Below, one piece after another: positions 25,702 through 32,920 of a stretch of DNA of 64,000 nucleotides (its first letter is position 1; each line of letters opens with the position of its first letter). The notes under the pieces were generated by a model that had not been told where the DNA came from, did not search any database, and saw nothing but the letters and a program-made list of their open reading frames with translations. Source of the DNA: Roseateles_B sp051857535 (GTDB taxonomy: Bacteria; Pseudomonadota; Gammaproteobacteria; Burkholderiales; Burkholderiaceae_C); contig NZ_JBPZGY010000010.1 of NCBI RefSeq assembly GCF_051857535.1, positions 62,001 to 126,000 of the forward strand, given 5' to 3'. The position numbers and the translations under genes were made by a program.

Positions 25702-26469
25702 ATGAGTGCCAGCCTGAAAGTCGAGAACCTGCACAAGCGCTACGGCGATCGCGAGGTGCTCAAGGGCGTTTCGCTGACGGCCAACAAGGGCGACGTCATC
25801 ACGCTGATCGGCTCCAGCGGCTCCGGCAAGAGCACCTTCCTGCGTTGCCTGAACCTGCTGGAGCAACCCTTCGAGGGCCAGCTGTGGCTGCATGACGAGG
25901 AACTGAAGCTGGTGCGTGACCGTGACGGCAGCCTCAAGGCGGCCGACGCGAAGCAGCTTCAGCACTGGCGCTCGCGCCTGGCCATGGTGTTCCAGAACTT
26001 CAATCTATGGGCTCACCGCACCGTGATCGAGAACGTCATCGAGGCGCCGGTGCATGTGCTGGGCGTGCCCAAGGCCCAGGCCCTGGAGAAGGCCGAGGCC
26101 CTGCTGGCCCGTGTAGGGGTGGCGCATCGCAAGGACGTCTATCCGGCCCAGCTGTCGGGCGGCGAGCAGCAGCGGGTGGCCATTGCACGCGCCCTGGCGG
26201 TCGAGCCAGAGGTGATGCTCTTCGACGAACCCACCTCGGCCCTCGACCCCGAGCTGGTGGGCGAAGTCCTGAAGGTGATGCGGGACTTGGCCGCCGAAGG
26301 CCGCACCATGATCGTCGTGACCCACGAGATGGGCTTTGCCCGCGAGGTGTCCAATCACACCCTGTTCCTGCACCAGGGCCGTGTGGAGGAACAGGGGCAC
26401 CCCAAGGAGATCCTCGTCAATCCGCAATGCGAGCGGCTCAAGGCCTTCCTCAGTGGTGGATTGAAGTAG
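25702..26469 (+). CDS. aotP: Arginine/ornithine-type ABC transporter ATP-binding protein
   Basis: This 255-residue ATPase of the HisP class has Walker A GSSGSGKST, Q-loop AMVFQNFNLW, signature LSGGEQQRVAIARAL, Walker B VMLFDEPTSALDPE and the His switch VVTHEMGFA. The insert between Walker A and the Q-loop (DEELKLVRDRDGSLKAADA) is typical of basic amino acid importers. It starts 4 nt after aotO and ends the operon. Downstream lies the GC-rich hairpin region and the 123-bp repeat array, which probably terminates this transcript. Confidence 0.95.
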   Translation: MSASLKVENLHKRYGDREVLKGVSLTANKGDVITLIGSSGSGKSTFLRCLNLLEQPFEGQLWLHDEELKLVRDRDGSLKAADAKQLQHWRSRLAMVFQNFNLWAHRTVIENVIEAPVHVLGVPKAQALEKAEALLARVGVAHRKDVYPAQLSGGEQQRVAIARALAVEPEVMLFDEPTSALDPELVGEVLKVMRDLAAEGRTMIVVTHEMGFAREVSNHTLFLHQGRVEEQGHPKEILVNPQCERLKAFLSGGLK

Positions 26470-26552
26470 CCCCCCCCTACCGGCTGCGCCGGCCCCCCCA
26501 GGGGGGCGAGCCCGTAGGACCGGCGGAGCCGGATCCTCGGGCTCCGTGCAGG
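26470..26552. other. GC-rich palindromic leader to the repeat array
   Basis: Runs of C and G flank the small palindromes CCGGC-TGC-GCCGG (26481-26493) and CCGGC-GGA-GCCGG. The 16-bp stretch GGATCCTCGGGCTCCG at 26531-26546 recurs at 27024-27039, marking both ends of the array. No gene is seen here. Confidence 0.55.
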
Positions 26553-27080
26553 GCAAAACGGGACCTTGGACGGGTCCCGTTTTGCCTTCTGGGAGTGGCG
26601 TGTGTTCGACGGACAGATCGCCCGCGGGCTTGCGCCGTCGGAACCACGGGGGCAGATCATCGGGCCCCGTGCGGGGCAAAACGGAACCTTGGACGGGTCC
26701 CGTTTTGCTTTCTGAGAGTGGCGTGCTTTCGGCGGACGGATCGCCCGCGGGCTTGCGCCGTCGGAACCACGGGGGCGGATCATCGGGCCCCGTGCAGGGC
26801 AAAACGGGACCTTGGACGGGTGCCGTTTTGCTTTCCGGGAGTGGCGTGTGTTCGGCGGACAGATCGCCCGCGGGCTTGCGCCGTCGGAACCACGGAGGCG
26901 GATCATCGGGCCCCGTGTAGGGCAAAACGGGACCTTGGACGGGTGCCGTTTTGCTTTCCGGGAGTGGCGTGTGTTCGGCGGACGGATCGCCCGCGGGCTT
27001 TGCGCCGTCAGGACCACGGAGGCGGATCCTCGGGCTCCGCGCTGGGCAAAAGGGGTCCTTGGATGGTTCCCGTTTTGCCT
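26553..27080. repeat. Tandem array of 123-bp units, each with a bidirectional terminator-like hairpin
   Basis: Four full units begin at 26553, 26676, 26799 and 26922 (spacing 123, 123, 123, then 124 to a fifth, decayed partial copy at 27046). Each unit opens with the inverted repeat GCAAAACGGGACC / GGTCCCGTTTTGC around TTGGACG (hairpins at 26553-26585, 26676-26708, 26799-26831, 26922-26954). With A-runs before and T-runs after a GC stem, it reads as a terminator on both strands. Copy 1 is a perfect stem; copies 2-4 have one mismatch each. The array lies between the convergent ends of aotP and the small - strand gene. The period is a multiple of three, so all frames stay open. I judge it non-coding. 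Confidence 0.9.
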
Positions 27081-27098
27081 TCAAGGCTTGTCGCGCGC

Positions 27099-27350
27099 TC
27101 AGCCGGGAGGCTCACCTTCAGGCTTGCGGTAGGCACCGTCAACCCCAGGGGCCTGCTGCAGGCGAGCCAGGGCAGCATCAAGGTCGCCGGAGCCTGAATG
27201 ACTGAGGGTGTACCAGCCTTCCAGCGTGGGGTCGGTACTGCCCGGATGCATGGGACTCGCGTCCAGGCCCAGTTGCTTCAGCAAGGAATGCAGCGGGGCC
27301 AAGGCAGCGCCCGGCTGCAGCAGAAGGACGGCTTGTGCCGGTGTGTCCAT
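27099..27350 (-). CDS. Stand-alone homologue of the S8 protease N-terminal (propeptide/inhibitor-like) domain
   Basis: The start at ATG 27350 is set by an AGGAG site 7 nt upstream, giving 83 residues; an ATG nine codons earlier has none. The protein has no signal peptide. Its sequence mirrors the protease encoded divergently next door: LHSLLKQLGL matches LNSLLKSSKL, EGWYTLSHSGSGDLDAAL matches GSYYVVSGEVKNPKKLI, and DGAYRKPEGEPPG matches EGAYLKPGGEPPV. In subtilases such N-terminal domains act as folding chaperones and inhibitors, and free copies act as inhibitors. I infer that this one controls the neighbour protease, but that is unproven. The stop lies 19 nt from the end of the repeat array. 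Confidence 0.75.
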   Translation of the reverse strand: MDTPAQAVLLLQPGAALAPLHSLLKQLGLDASPMHPGSTDPTLEGWYTLSHSGSGDLDAALARLQQAPGVDGAYRKPEGEPPG

Positions 27351-27566
27351 ACAAGTCTCCTGAATCGTCAATGGCACAGCATCGGTGCCGCATCCCCCGA
27401 AAGAGCCCCCTAGCCTTGGGGCCCCTCCCCGCGAATGCCGGGCCTATGCCTTAGGGGTTTGGGTCCTGGGCGTCCTCAAGCTTAAGGACTGAAGGGACTT
27501 GAGAGCAGCCTCACTGCTTTTGACACTGAGCCTATGCCGGCGCCTGCCGGTCTACAAGGAGGCTCA
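27351..27566. promoter_or_regulatory. Divergent regulatory region between the inhibitor-like and protease genes
   Basis: These 216 bp hold the start regions of both genes. The palindrome TCCTCAAGCTTAAGGA-like element at 27473-27488 is a candidate operator. An exact TTGACA occurs at 27520-27525, but no convincing -10 box sits at the right distance. GGCAC...GTGCC forms a small inverted repeat near 27379-27396. A strong AAGGAGG (27556-27562) precedes the protease ATG by 4 nt. Confidence 0.45.
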
Positions 27567-29441
27567 ATGAAAGACACCTACTCCGCCCCCGAGATCATCG
27601 TGGTGGCCAAGACATCCGCCGCGCTGCGATCCCCCAAGGGCATGCCCGCAGTCAGTGCCGGGCCGGGCGCCAAGGTCAGCGGGCTCAACAGCCTGCTCAA
27701 GAGCAGCAAGCTCAGCCTGGAGCCTCTGTTCGGCGACAACGAGGCCGCCGTCCGCGCGGTCATGAGCGAGCCCATGATGAAGCACGCTGGCGGCGAGACG
27801 CCCGACCCAGGCAGCTACTACGTGGTCAGCGGCGAGGTGAAGAACCCGAAGAAGCTCATCGCCGACCTGCTGAACGAAGAAACCATCGAAGGCGCCTACC
27901 TCAAGCCAGGCGGCGAGCCGCCGGTCTATCGCGAGGAAGGCGAGGCAGACGGCATGCCCGCGCCCACGGACGGTGCCCCTGCGCCCACGCCCGACTTCAA
28001 TGCACGGCAGATCTACCTTGGCGCCGCGCCAGCCGGCATCGACGCCCGCTTCGCCTGGACCAAGCCCGGCGGTCGCGGCGACGGCGGCCGCGTCATTGAC
28101 CTCGAATGGGGTTGGAACTTCAGCCACGAGGACCTGCTGGCCAATTCCGGCGGCCTGCTGGACGGCACCAACTCAAGCAACAACCACCATGGCACCGCCG
28201 TGCTTGGGGAGATCGGCGGGGACCACAACAGCCTGGGCGTCATGGGCATTGCCCCCAATGCCAAGCTCTCCACCATTTCTTTCGTGACCAACCCCTCCGC
28301 CGCCGCCATCCGCAAGGCAGCCGACCGCCTGGGGCCGGGTGACATCATCCTGCTGGAGATCCACCGGGCGGGGCCGCGCCACAACTTCCAGGCCCGCGAC
28401 GACCAACTCGGCTACATCGGCATCGAATGGTGGCCCGATGACTTCGCCGCTATCCTCTATGCCACCTCCAAGGGCATCCTGGTGGTAGAGGCGGCCGGCA
28501 ACGGCGCGGAGAACCTGGATGACGCGCTCTACAGCGTGCGTCCCAATGGCTTCCCGCAGAGCTGGCGCAATCCCTTCAACCGCAACAACCCGCAGTGTGG
28601 CGCCATCCTGGTCGGGGCCGGTGCTCCGCCCCCGGGGACCCATGGCCGCAACCATGGCGCCGACCGCTCACGCCTGGGCTTCTCCAACTACGGTTCGGCC
28701 GTCGACTGCCAGGGCTGGGGCCGCGAGGTGACCACGACCGGCTATGGCGACCTGCAGAACAACAGCAGCAATACCCAGTACACCGATACCTTCTCAGGAA
28801 CCTCCAGTGCCTCGCCCATCGTCGTGGGCGCCCTGGGCTGCGCCCAGGGTTGGCTGCGCGCCGCCGGCAAGCCCCTGATGACGCCCGCCAGCGCACGCCA
28901 GATGCTGCGCAACACCGGATCCCCCCAGCAGGACGAACCCGGCCGCCCGGTCAGCCAGCGCATCGGCAAACGACCCAATCTGCGTGAGATCCACGGCAAG
29001 CTTTTCCCCAAGCCCATCCTCAAGGAGACGCTCAAGGAGATCAAGGACAAGGACCTGAAGGAAAAGGACCTCAAGGACCACCTCAAGGACCACAAGGAGA
29101 AGGACAAGGACATCAAGGAAATCAAGGACAAGGACCTCAAGGACAAGGACATCAAGGAAATCAAGGAGAAGGATCTCAAGGACGTCAAGGAGATCGAGAA
29201 GCCCATCAAGGAGAAGGACAAGGACAAGGATGTCTTCGAAGGCGGCTTTGACGGCGGTGTGATCCGCACGCCTGCGGAAGCCAGCGGCAGCGAGGCACGC
29301 CTGGCAGCCCTGGAAGCCACGGTGCAGAGCCTGGCCCAGATGCTTCAGCTGCAAGGCCTGGGCAGCCAGGAGCACTTCATTCCTGAATCCCTGCGGCCCC
29401 TGGTGGGCGGTGGAACGGACGATGGCAGCCAGGACCAGTGA
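27567..29441 (+). CDS. Subtilisin-like (S8) serine protease with N-terminal inhibitor-like domain and Lys/Asp-rich tail
   Basis: The 624-residue protein has no signal peptide, so it is probably cytoplasmic. Residues 8-120 are a propeptide-like domain shared with the small divergent gene. The catalytic domain (about 145-455) has Asp178 (RVIDLEWGW), His208 (NNHHGTAV), oxyanion Asn312 (VEAAGNG) and Ser413 (FSGTSSASP), so it should be active. The Asp motif is unusual: DLEWG replaces the common D[ST]G. Residues 486-555 contain 26 Lys and 26 Asp/Glu. A short Leu/Ala-rich helix (580-597) and an acidic end follow. The start has a strong AAGGAGG site. The gene overlaps the next one by 20 nt, which together with the ATP-grasp gene implies one operon and one process. 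Confidence 0.88.
   Translation: MKDTYSAPEIIVVAKTSAALRSPKGMPAVSAGPGAKVSGLNSLLKSSKLSLEPLFGDNEAAVRAVMSEPMMKHAGGETPDPGSYYVVSGEVKNPKKLIADLLNEETIEGAYLKPGGEPPVYREEGEADGMPAPTDGAPAPTPDFNARQIYLGAAPAGIDARFAWTKPGGRGDGGRVIDLEWGWNFSHEDLLANSGGLLDGTNSSNNHHGTAVLGEIGGDHNSLGVMGIAPNAKLSTISFVTNPSAAAIRKAADRLGPGDIILLEIHRAGPRHNFQARDDQLGYIGIEWWPDDFAAILYATSKGILVVEAAGNGAENLDDALYSVRPNGFPQSWRNPFNRNNPQCGAILVGAGAPPPGTHGRNHGADRSRLGFSNYGSAVDCQGWGREVTTTGYGDLQNNSSNTQYTDTFSGTSSASPIVVGALGCAQGWLRAAGKPLMTPASARQMLRNTGSPQQDEPGRPVSQRIGKRPNLREIHGKLFPKPILKETLKEIKDKDLKEKDLKDHLKDHKEKDKDIKEIKDKDLKDKDIKEIKEKDLKDVKEIEKPIKEKDKDKDVFEGGFDGGVIRTPAEASGSEARLAALEATVQSLAQMLQLQGLGSQEHFIPESLRPLVGGGTDDGSQDQ
29022..29231 (+). repeat. Repetitive Lys-Asp/Glu coding segment in the S8 protease
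   Basis: This 210-bp stretch is built from variants of AAGGAC, ATCAAGGAA and CTCAAGGAC, with longer blocks such as ATCAAGGACAAGGAC recurring. It encodes residues 486-555, in which every non-charged position is Ile, Leu, Val, His, Thr or Pro. It is visibly lower in GC than the flanking coding sequence. Such tracts can expand or shrink by slippage without loss of frame. Confidence 0.85.
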
Positions 29442-30300
29442 GGACGCCCCTGCCGCCGCAGACATGCCGAGCGATGCGCCACTGTGGCTGCTGCTGCACG
29501 AGCTGGACGATGCCAGCGCCGAGCCCCTGCGGCGCTGCCTGGCACCGGCCGCCCTCGCGCTGGGCGGCCAGCTGCTGTGCGTACCTGCCCCCGCACTGCT
29601 GCAGGCGAGGCGATGGTCGCTGCGCATGGACAGCGCGGGCCGGACCCAGACCTCGCTGCAGCTGGGTCCGCACTGCATCGAGGGCCCTCGCGTGCGCGCA
29701 GTGCTGAATCGCCTGGCCTCACCGCAGTTGGCGGGACGCCATGCGGATGCGGACTACCAGCAGCAGGAATGGCAGGCCATCCTGTCCTTCTGGTTGGCCA
29801 GTCTGCCCTGCCCGGTCCTCAACGCCGCGCATCCCACCGGGCTCAGCGGACCGCAGGCCTCGCCGAGCTGGTGGCGTCTGCAAGCCAGTCGCGCCGGCTT
29901 GCCCGCCCGGCCCGAGGATGGGCGCATGCCGGCACGACAGGAGCAGCGGCGCCTTCTGGTGATGGGCCGGCGCTGCCTGCCTGATGCTCAGGACCGCGCA
30001 GGCGCCGACCCCGACCTGCGCCTGTGGATGGAGGCTCTGCCAGCCTTTGCAGCAAGGCTGGGCCTGGCCATGCTGGAAGTACGACTGTGCCGGGACAACG
30101 GCAGCGGCTGGGTGCTGGACCATGCCGATCCCCGGCCAGACCTGCGCCAGTTGGACGCCCCCATGCAATCCGCTCTGCTGGCCTGCATGGGACTGGCCCC
30201 CGACTACAGGGGTCAGTCCTTGCCAGCCTCGTCAGGTGCCGAGGCCGGCGCCTGGCTGCACCCGCCACCCACCCTGCCTGCCCAGGAGTTGCACCCATGA
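29422..30300 (+). CDS. Unrecognised protein resembling a degenerate ATP-grasp partner
   Basis: I do not recognise this 292-residue protein as a named family. Two stretches align by eye with the intact ATP-grasp ligase encoded next. PVLNAAHPTGLSGPQASPSW (131-150) matches its MVVNRVSAMGSNASKPFQ region, and ARLGLAMLEVRLCRDNGSGW (211-230) matches QVLGLPFVGLDLMLADDGQT. The central nucleotide-binding part is shrunken, and the metal-binding E-A-N-P is replaced by D-H-A-D-P. It therefore looks like a catalytically dead ATP-grasp that could hold substrate or form a heterodimer. ATG 29422 is preferred over GTG 29410. It overlaps the protease gene by 20 nt and the ligase start by 4 nt, so stoichiometric, coupled translation is likely. 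Confidence 0.6.
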   Translation: MAARTSEDAPAAADMPSDAPLWLLLHELDDASAEPLRRCLAPAALALGGQLLCVPAPALLQARRWSLRMDSAGRTQTSLQLGPHCIEGPRVRAVLNRLASPQLAGRHADADYQQQEWQAILSFWLASLPCPVLNAAHPTGLSGPQASPSWWRLQASRAGLPARPEDGRMPARQEQRRLLVMGRRCLPDAQDRAGADPDLRLWMEALPAFAARLGLAMLEVRLCRDNGSGWVLDHADPRPDLRQLDAPMQSALLACMGLAPDYRGQSLPASSGAEAGAWLHPPPTLPAQELHP

Positions 30301-31214
30301 GCCACGACCACGTGCTGATCATCGGTTCCGACAGTCCTTGCGAACTGCTGGCACGCTCGCTGCGGCACCAGGGCGTCCAGCCTCTGTGGCTGCGACCAGC
30401 CGCCGAGGCGCAACAGCTGCCCGCTCACGCCCTCGTCGCCGGACGGTTGAGGGGGCACTTCGTCCATGAGGGTCAAGCCCATGCGCTTGACACCGTCCAG
30501 GGCCTGTACCTGCGCCCCTTTGGCCGTCCGGCCAACGACAGCGAGGCCGCATGCCGGCAGTACCTTCAGTGGTGCCAGGCCTGGACCGAGCTGGGTGAGC
30601 TGTTCCAGGGCATGGTGGTCAACCGCGTCTCAGCAATGGGCTCCAATGCCTCCAAGCCCTTCCAGCTGCGCCTGCTCGCGGAGCTGGGCTTCGCGGTACC
30701 GCCCAGCCTGGTCAGCAACGACCCGGCAGAGGTACTGGCCTTCGAGGCAGCGCAGGGGCCGCTGATCTACAAGTCCGCCAGCGGGGTGCGCTCCATCGTT
30801 CGAGAGCTGGATGCGCAGGCCAGGTCCCGGCTGGACCGTCTGAGGCACTGCCCCACGCTCTTCCAGAAGCGGCTACGCGGCAGCAATGTACGGGTGCATG
30901 TGGTGGGCCAGGAGGTCCATGCCACCGAGATCGACGCGGACGTGGTCGACTATCGCTACGCGTCGCGCCAGGGCGGGGACGCCCACCTGAGGCCTACCAC
31001 GCTGGAGCCCCGCACGCACGAGCGCTGCCTGCGGGCTTCCCAGGTACTGGGCCTGCCCTTCGTGGGCCTGGACCTGATGCTGGCGGATGATGGGCAGACT
31101 TACTGCTTCGAAGCCAACCCCAGCCCCGGATACAGCTTCTTCGAGGACGCCACCGGGCAGGACATTTCCGGCTCTCTGGCCCGTCTGCTGCGCGGCGCTG
31201 AGCCCCTGCATTGA
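30297..31214 (+). CDS. ATP-grasp ligase of the peptide-maturase (graspetide-like) type
   Basis: The 305-residue protein has the three-part ATP-grasp layout. Residues 1-110 form a pre-ATP-grasp domain (GLYLRPFGRP, MVVNRVSAMGSNASKPFQLR). The central lid has Lys159 (LIYKSASG) and FQKRLRGSNVRVHVVG (189-204). The C-terminal metal site has GLDLMLADDG and FEANPSPGYSFFE (Glu272, Asn274). The N-terminal arrangement is that of ligases that modify ribosomal peptides, such as MvdC/MvdD, rather than of RimK or carboxylases. These enzymes phosphorylate Asp/Glu side chains and join them to Thr/Ser hydroxyls or Lys amines. No small precursor peptide is nearby; the Lys/Asp-rich protease tail in the same operon is a candidate substrate (inference). 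Confidence 0.82.
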   Translation: MSHDHVLIIGSDSPCELLARSLRHQGVQPLWLRPAAEAQQLPAHALVAGRLRGHFVHEGQAHALDTVQGLYLRPFGRPANDSEAACRQYLQWCQAWTELGELFQGMVVNRVSAMGSNASKPFQLRLLAELGFAVPPSLVSNDPAEVLAFEAAQGPLIYKSASGVRSIVRELDAQARSRLDRLRHCPTLFQKRLRGSNVRVHVVGQEVHATEIDADVVDYRYASRQGGDAHLRPTTLEPRTHERCLRASQVLGLPFVGLDLMLADDGQTYCFEANPSPGYSFFEDATGQDISGSLARLLRGAEPLH

Positions 31215-31321
31215 GGCGCCCCTCGTGGTACACCCCGGCGGCAGCGCCCCCTGCAACAGGCCGCCGGCATTCACGGCCGGGCAATCACTACCGGGCGTTC
31301 ACTCCCCAGCTCGCGACAGGC
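31215..31321. other. Convergent gap after the ATP-grasp operon
   Basis: These 107 bp separate the ATP-grasp stop from the DUF599 stop on the other strand. Only weak GC inverted repeats (GCCGG-type) are present and no clear terminator. Confidence 0.4.
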
Positions 31322-32041
31322 TCAGTGCCGTACCGCCTCACGCAGCACGCCCAGCACCTCGGAGTGGAACTCCCGCTGGTAGAGGATGTAGATCACGCCC
31401 ACCGTCGCGGCCAACATGGCCCAGGGCGAGAAGAACCAGGCAATGGCGGCAAAGGCCAGGTAGTAGGCCCGCAGGCCATCGTTGAAGGTCTCGGCAGCCA
31501 TGCCGACCACGCGGCCCGCCCGGTCCGCGAAGGCATCGCGGTCCAGCCCCTCGCTGAGGTACTGCTCGGACTCCGGCGCCGAAGCCACGAGCAGCGCGCC
31601 GAAGGTGTACTGGCGCATGCTCCACGTGAAGCGGAAAAAGGCGTAGATGAAGATGGCCGTCAGCAGCACCAGCTTCAGGTCGAAGACCAGATTGCTGGTG
31701 GTAGCGGCAAAGGGCAGCTCCTTGACCAGCTCGCTGGCCTTGTCGCTGGCCCCCAGGGCCGCCAGCAGGCCGCCCAGGATCAGGATGGTGGTCGAGGCGA
31801 AGAAGGAGGGGCTGGAGGCCAGGCTCTGCACCACCACACCGTCGATCACCCGCACCTCACGGTAGGTGACCTGCATCATCCAACGACGCCTGACCTGGTT
31901 GGTGATGGCCAGCAGCGAGCCCTTCTGCTGGGCCCTGCGCTTGGCGAACTGGGCATAGCCCACCCAGGCCACGAAGAAGCCGACGAGTGCCAGCCAGTCG
32001 GCCAGGGGTAGCAGGCCCAGATGCGAGAACAGCTTGTGCAT
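31322..32041 (-). CDS. DUF599 family membrane protein
   Basis: The 239-residue protein has four to five hydrophobic segments: ADWLALVGFFVAWVGYA, FASTTILILGGLLAALGA, LKLVLLTAIFIYAFFRF and AAIAWFFSPWAMLAATVGVIYIL. It also carries ITNQVRRRWM and SFFASTTILI, which are hallmarks of the DUF599 family. No biochemical role is known for it. ATG 32041 is used because MHKLFSHLGLLPLADW begins the family match; a further 8 codons lie upstream. TACACT 6 nt before the ATG (32048-32053) resembles a -10 box, again without a Shine-Dalgarno site. Confidence 0.85.
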   Translation of the reverse strand: MHKLFSHLGLLPLADWLALVGFFVAWVGYAQFAKRRAQQKGSLLAITNQVRRRWMMQVTYREVRVIDGVVVQSLASSPSFFASTTILILGGLLAALGASDKASELVKELPFAATTSNLVFDLKLVLLTAIFIYAFFRFTWSMRQYTFGALLVASAPESEQYLSEGLDRDAFADRAGRVVGMAAETFNDGLRAYYLAFAAIAWFFSPWAMLAATVGVIYILYQREFHSEVLGVLREAVRH

Positions 32042-32047
32042 GGCGGC

Positions 32048-32053
32048 AGTGTA
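32048..32053 (-). promoter_or_regulatory. -10-like box abutting the DUF599 start
   Basis: TACACT on the - strand is 6 nt before the ATG at 32041 and there is no ribosome-binding sequence. It is the same layout seen at lapA, trhO and dnaE, but the match to TATAAT is only four of six. Confidence 0.28.
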
Positions 32054-32093
32054 GCGAGGGCTCAACAGGCTGGGCTGGCACCCAGCCGGCCAT

Positions 32094-32831
32094 TCAAGGC
32101 GCCAGGTCGAAGACCAGCACCTCGGCGTCCTCGCCCTCGGCCAGATGCAACTGCGCAGCGTCCTTCAGCTGCAGGGCATCGCCGGCGGCCAGACGCTGGC
32201 CATTGGCGCTGAGCTTGCCGCGGATCAGGTGCACATAGGTCAGTCGGCCAGCGGGCAGGGGCAGGATCTCGCTTTCCGCACCATCGAACAGGCCGGCATA
32301 GACCCGGGCGTTGGCGTGGATCATCACGGCATCCGCCGCGCTGGCCTCGCCGGCCGGAGCTGCGATCAGGGTCAGGCGACCGCGCTTGCGCTGCGCTTCG
32401 ATGTGCTTCTGCTCGTAGCCCGGCGCCACGCCGCGCTGGTTCGGCTGGATCCAGATCTGCAGGAAGTGGGTGGCCCGGTCCTTGGCGTGGTTGAACTCGC
32501 TGTGCAGCACGCCAGTGCCGGCACTCATGCGCTGCACATCGCCGGGGCGGATCACGCCCTCATTGGCGGCGCCGGCATCGCCGTTGCCCATGCTGTCGCG
32601 GTGAGCCAGCTCGCCGTCCAGGACATAGCTGATGATCTCCATGTCGCGATGGCCATGGGTGCCGAAGCCGGTGCCTGGGGCGATGCGGTCCTCGTTGATC
32701 ACCCGCAGCGCACCGAAACCCATGCGGGCCGGATCGTAGTAATCGGCAAAGGAAAAGCTGTGGAAGCTCTTCAGCCAGCCGTGGTCGGCATAGCCTCGGT
32801 CGCAGGAACGGATCAGCTGGGTCTGGGACAT
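32094..32831 (-). CDS. Pirin family protein
   Basis: The 245-residue bicupin protein has the pirin N-terminal core: FHSFSFADYYDPARMGFGALRVINEDRI, then the metal ligands in GFGTHGHRDMEIISYVLDGELAHRDS and GVLHSEFNHAKD. Bacterial pirins of the YhhW type bind iron or another metal and some degrade quercetin. The length and the weaker C-terminal cupin match YhhW. A clear AGGAG site precedes the ATG. It is divergent from a LysR regulator with 89 bp between, a classical arrangement suggesting the regulator controls it. Substrate unknown. Confidence 0.92.
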   Translation of the reverse strand: MSQTQLIRSCDRGYADHGWLKSFHSFSFADYYDPARMGFGALRVINEDRIAPGTGFGTHGHRDMEIISYVLDGELAHRDSMGNGDAGAANEGVIRPGDVQRMSAGTGVLHSEFNHAKDRATHFLQIWIQPNQRGVAPGYEQKHIEAQRKRGRLTLIAAPAGEASAADAVMIHANARVYAGLFDGAESEILPLPAGRLTYVHLIRGKLSANGQRLAAGDALQLKDAAQLHLAEGEDAEVLVFDLAP

Positions 32832-32890
32832 GGTGCGGTTTCTCCTGGCCTCACTTTACGGATCCCTGCCCCTGCCTGGGGCGAGCAAGC

Positions 32891-32907
32891 TTGAAGCCAT
32901 CATTCAA
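32891..32907. promoter_or_regulatory. Candidate LysR-type operator between pirin and LysR genes
   Basis: TTGAA-N7-TTCAA at 32891-32907 is a dyad of the T-N11-A kind bound by LysR regulators. It sits 13 bp before the lysR start and within reach of the divergent pirin promoter, fitting autoregulation plus control of pirin. A TAAGAT -10-like box follows at 32909-32914. Confidence 0.5.
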
Positions 32908-32920
32908 ATAAGATGAAGCC

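Noticed and set aside
26470..27084. Possible CRISPR array
   Set aside because: The units are 123 bp and nearly identical throughout, with no short repeat plus unique spacer pattern and no cas genes.
26005..27197. Long open frames on both strands across the 123-bp repeats (41-residue repeat peptides)
   Set aside because: The period is a multiple of three and the DNA is GC-rich, so every frame stays open. Hairpins and convergent context explain the repeats better, and the last spacing (124 bp) breaks the frame.
27379..27396. TGGCAC near the inhibitor-like gene as a sigma-54 site
   Set aside because: The expected GC at the -12 position is GT; the element is better read as a GGCAC/GTGCC dyad.
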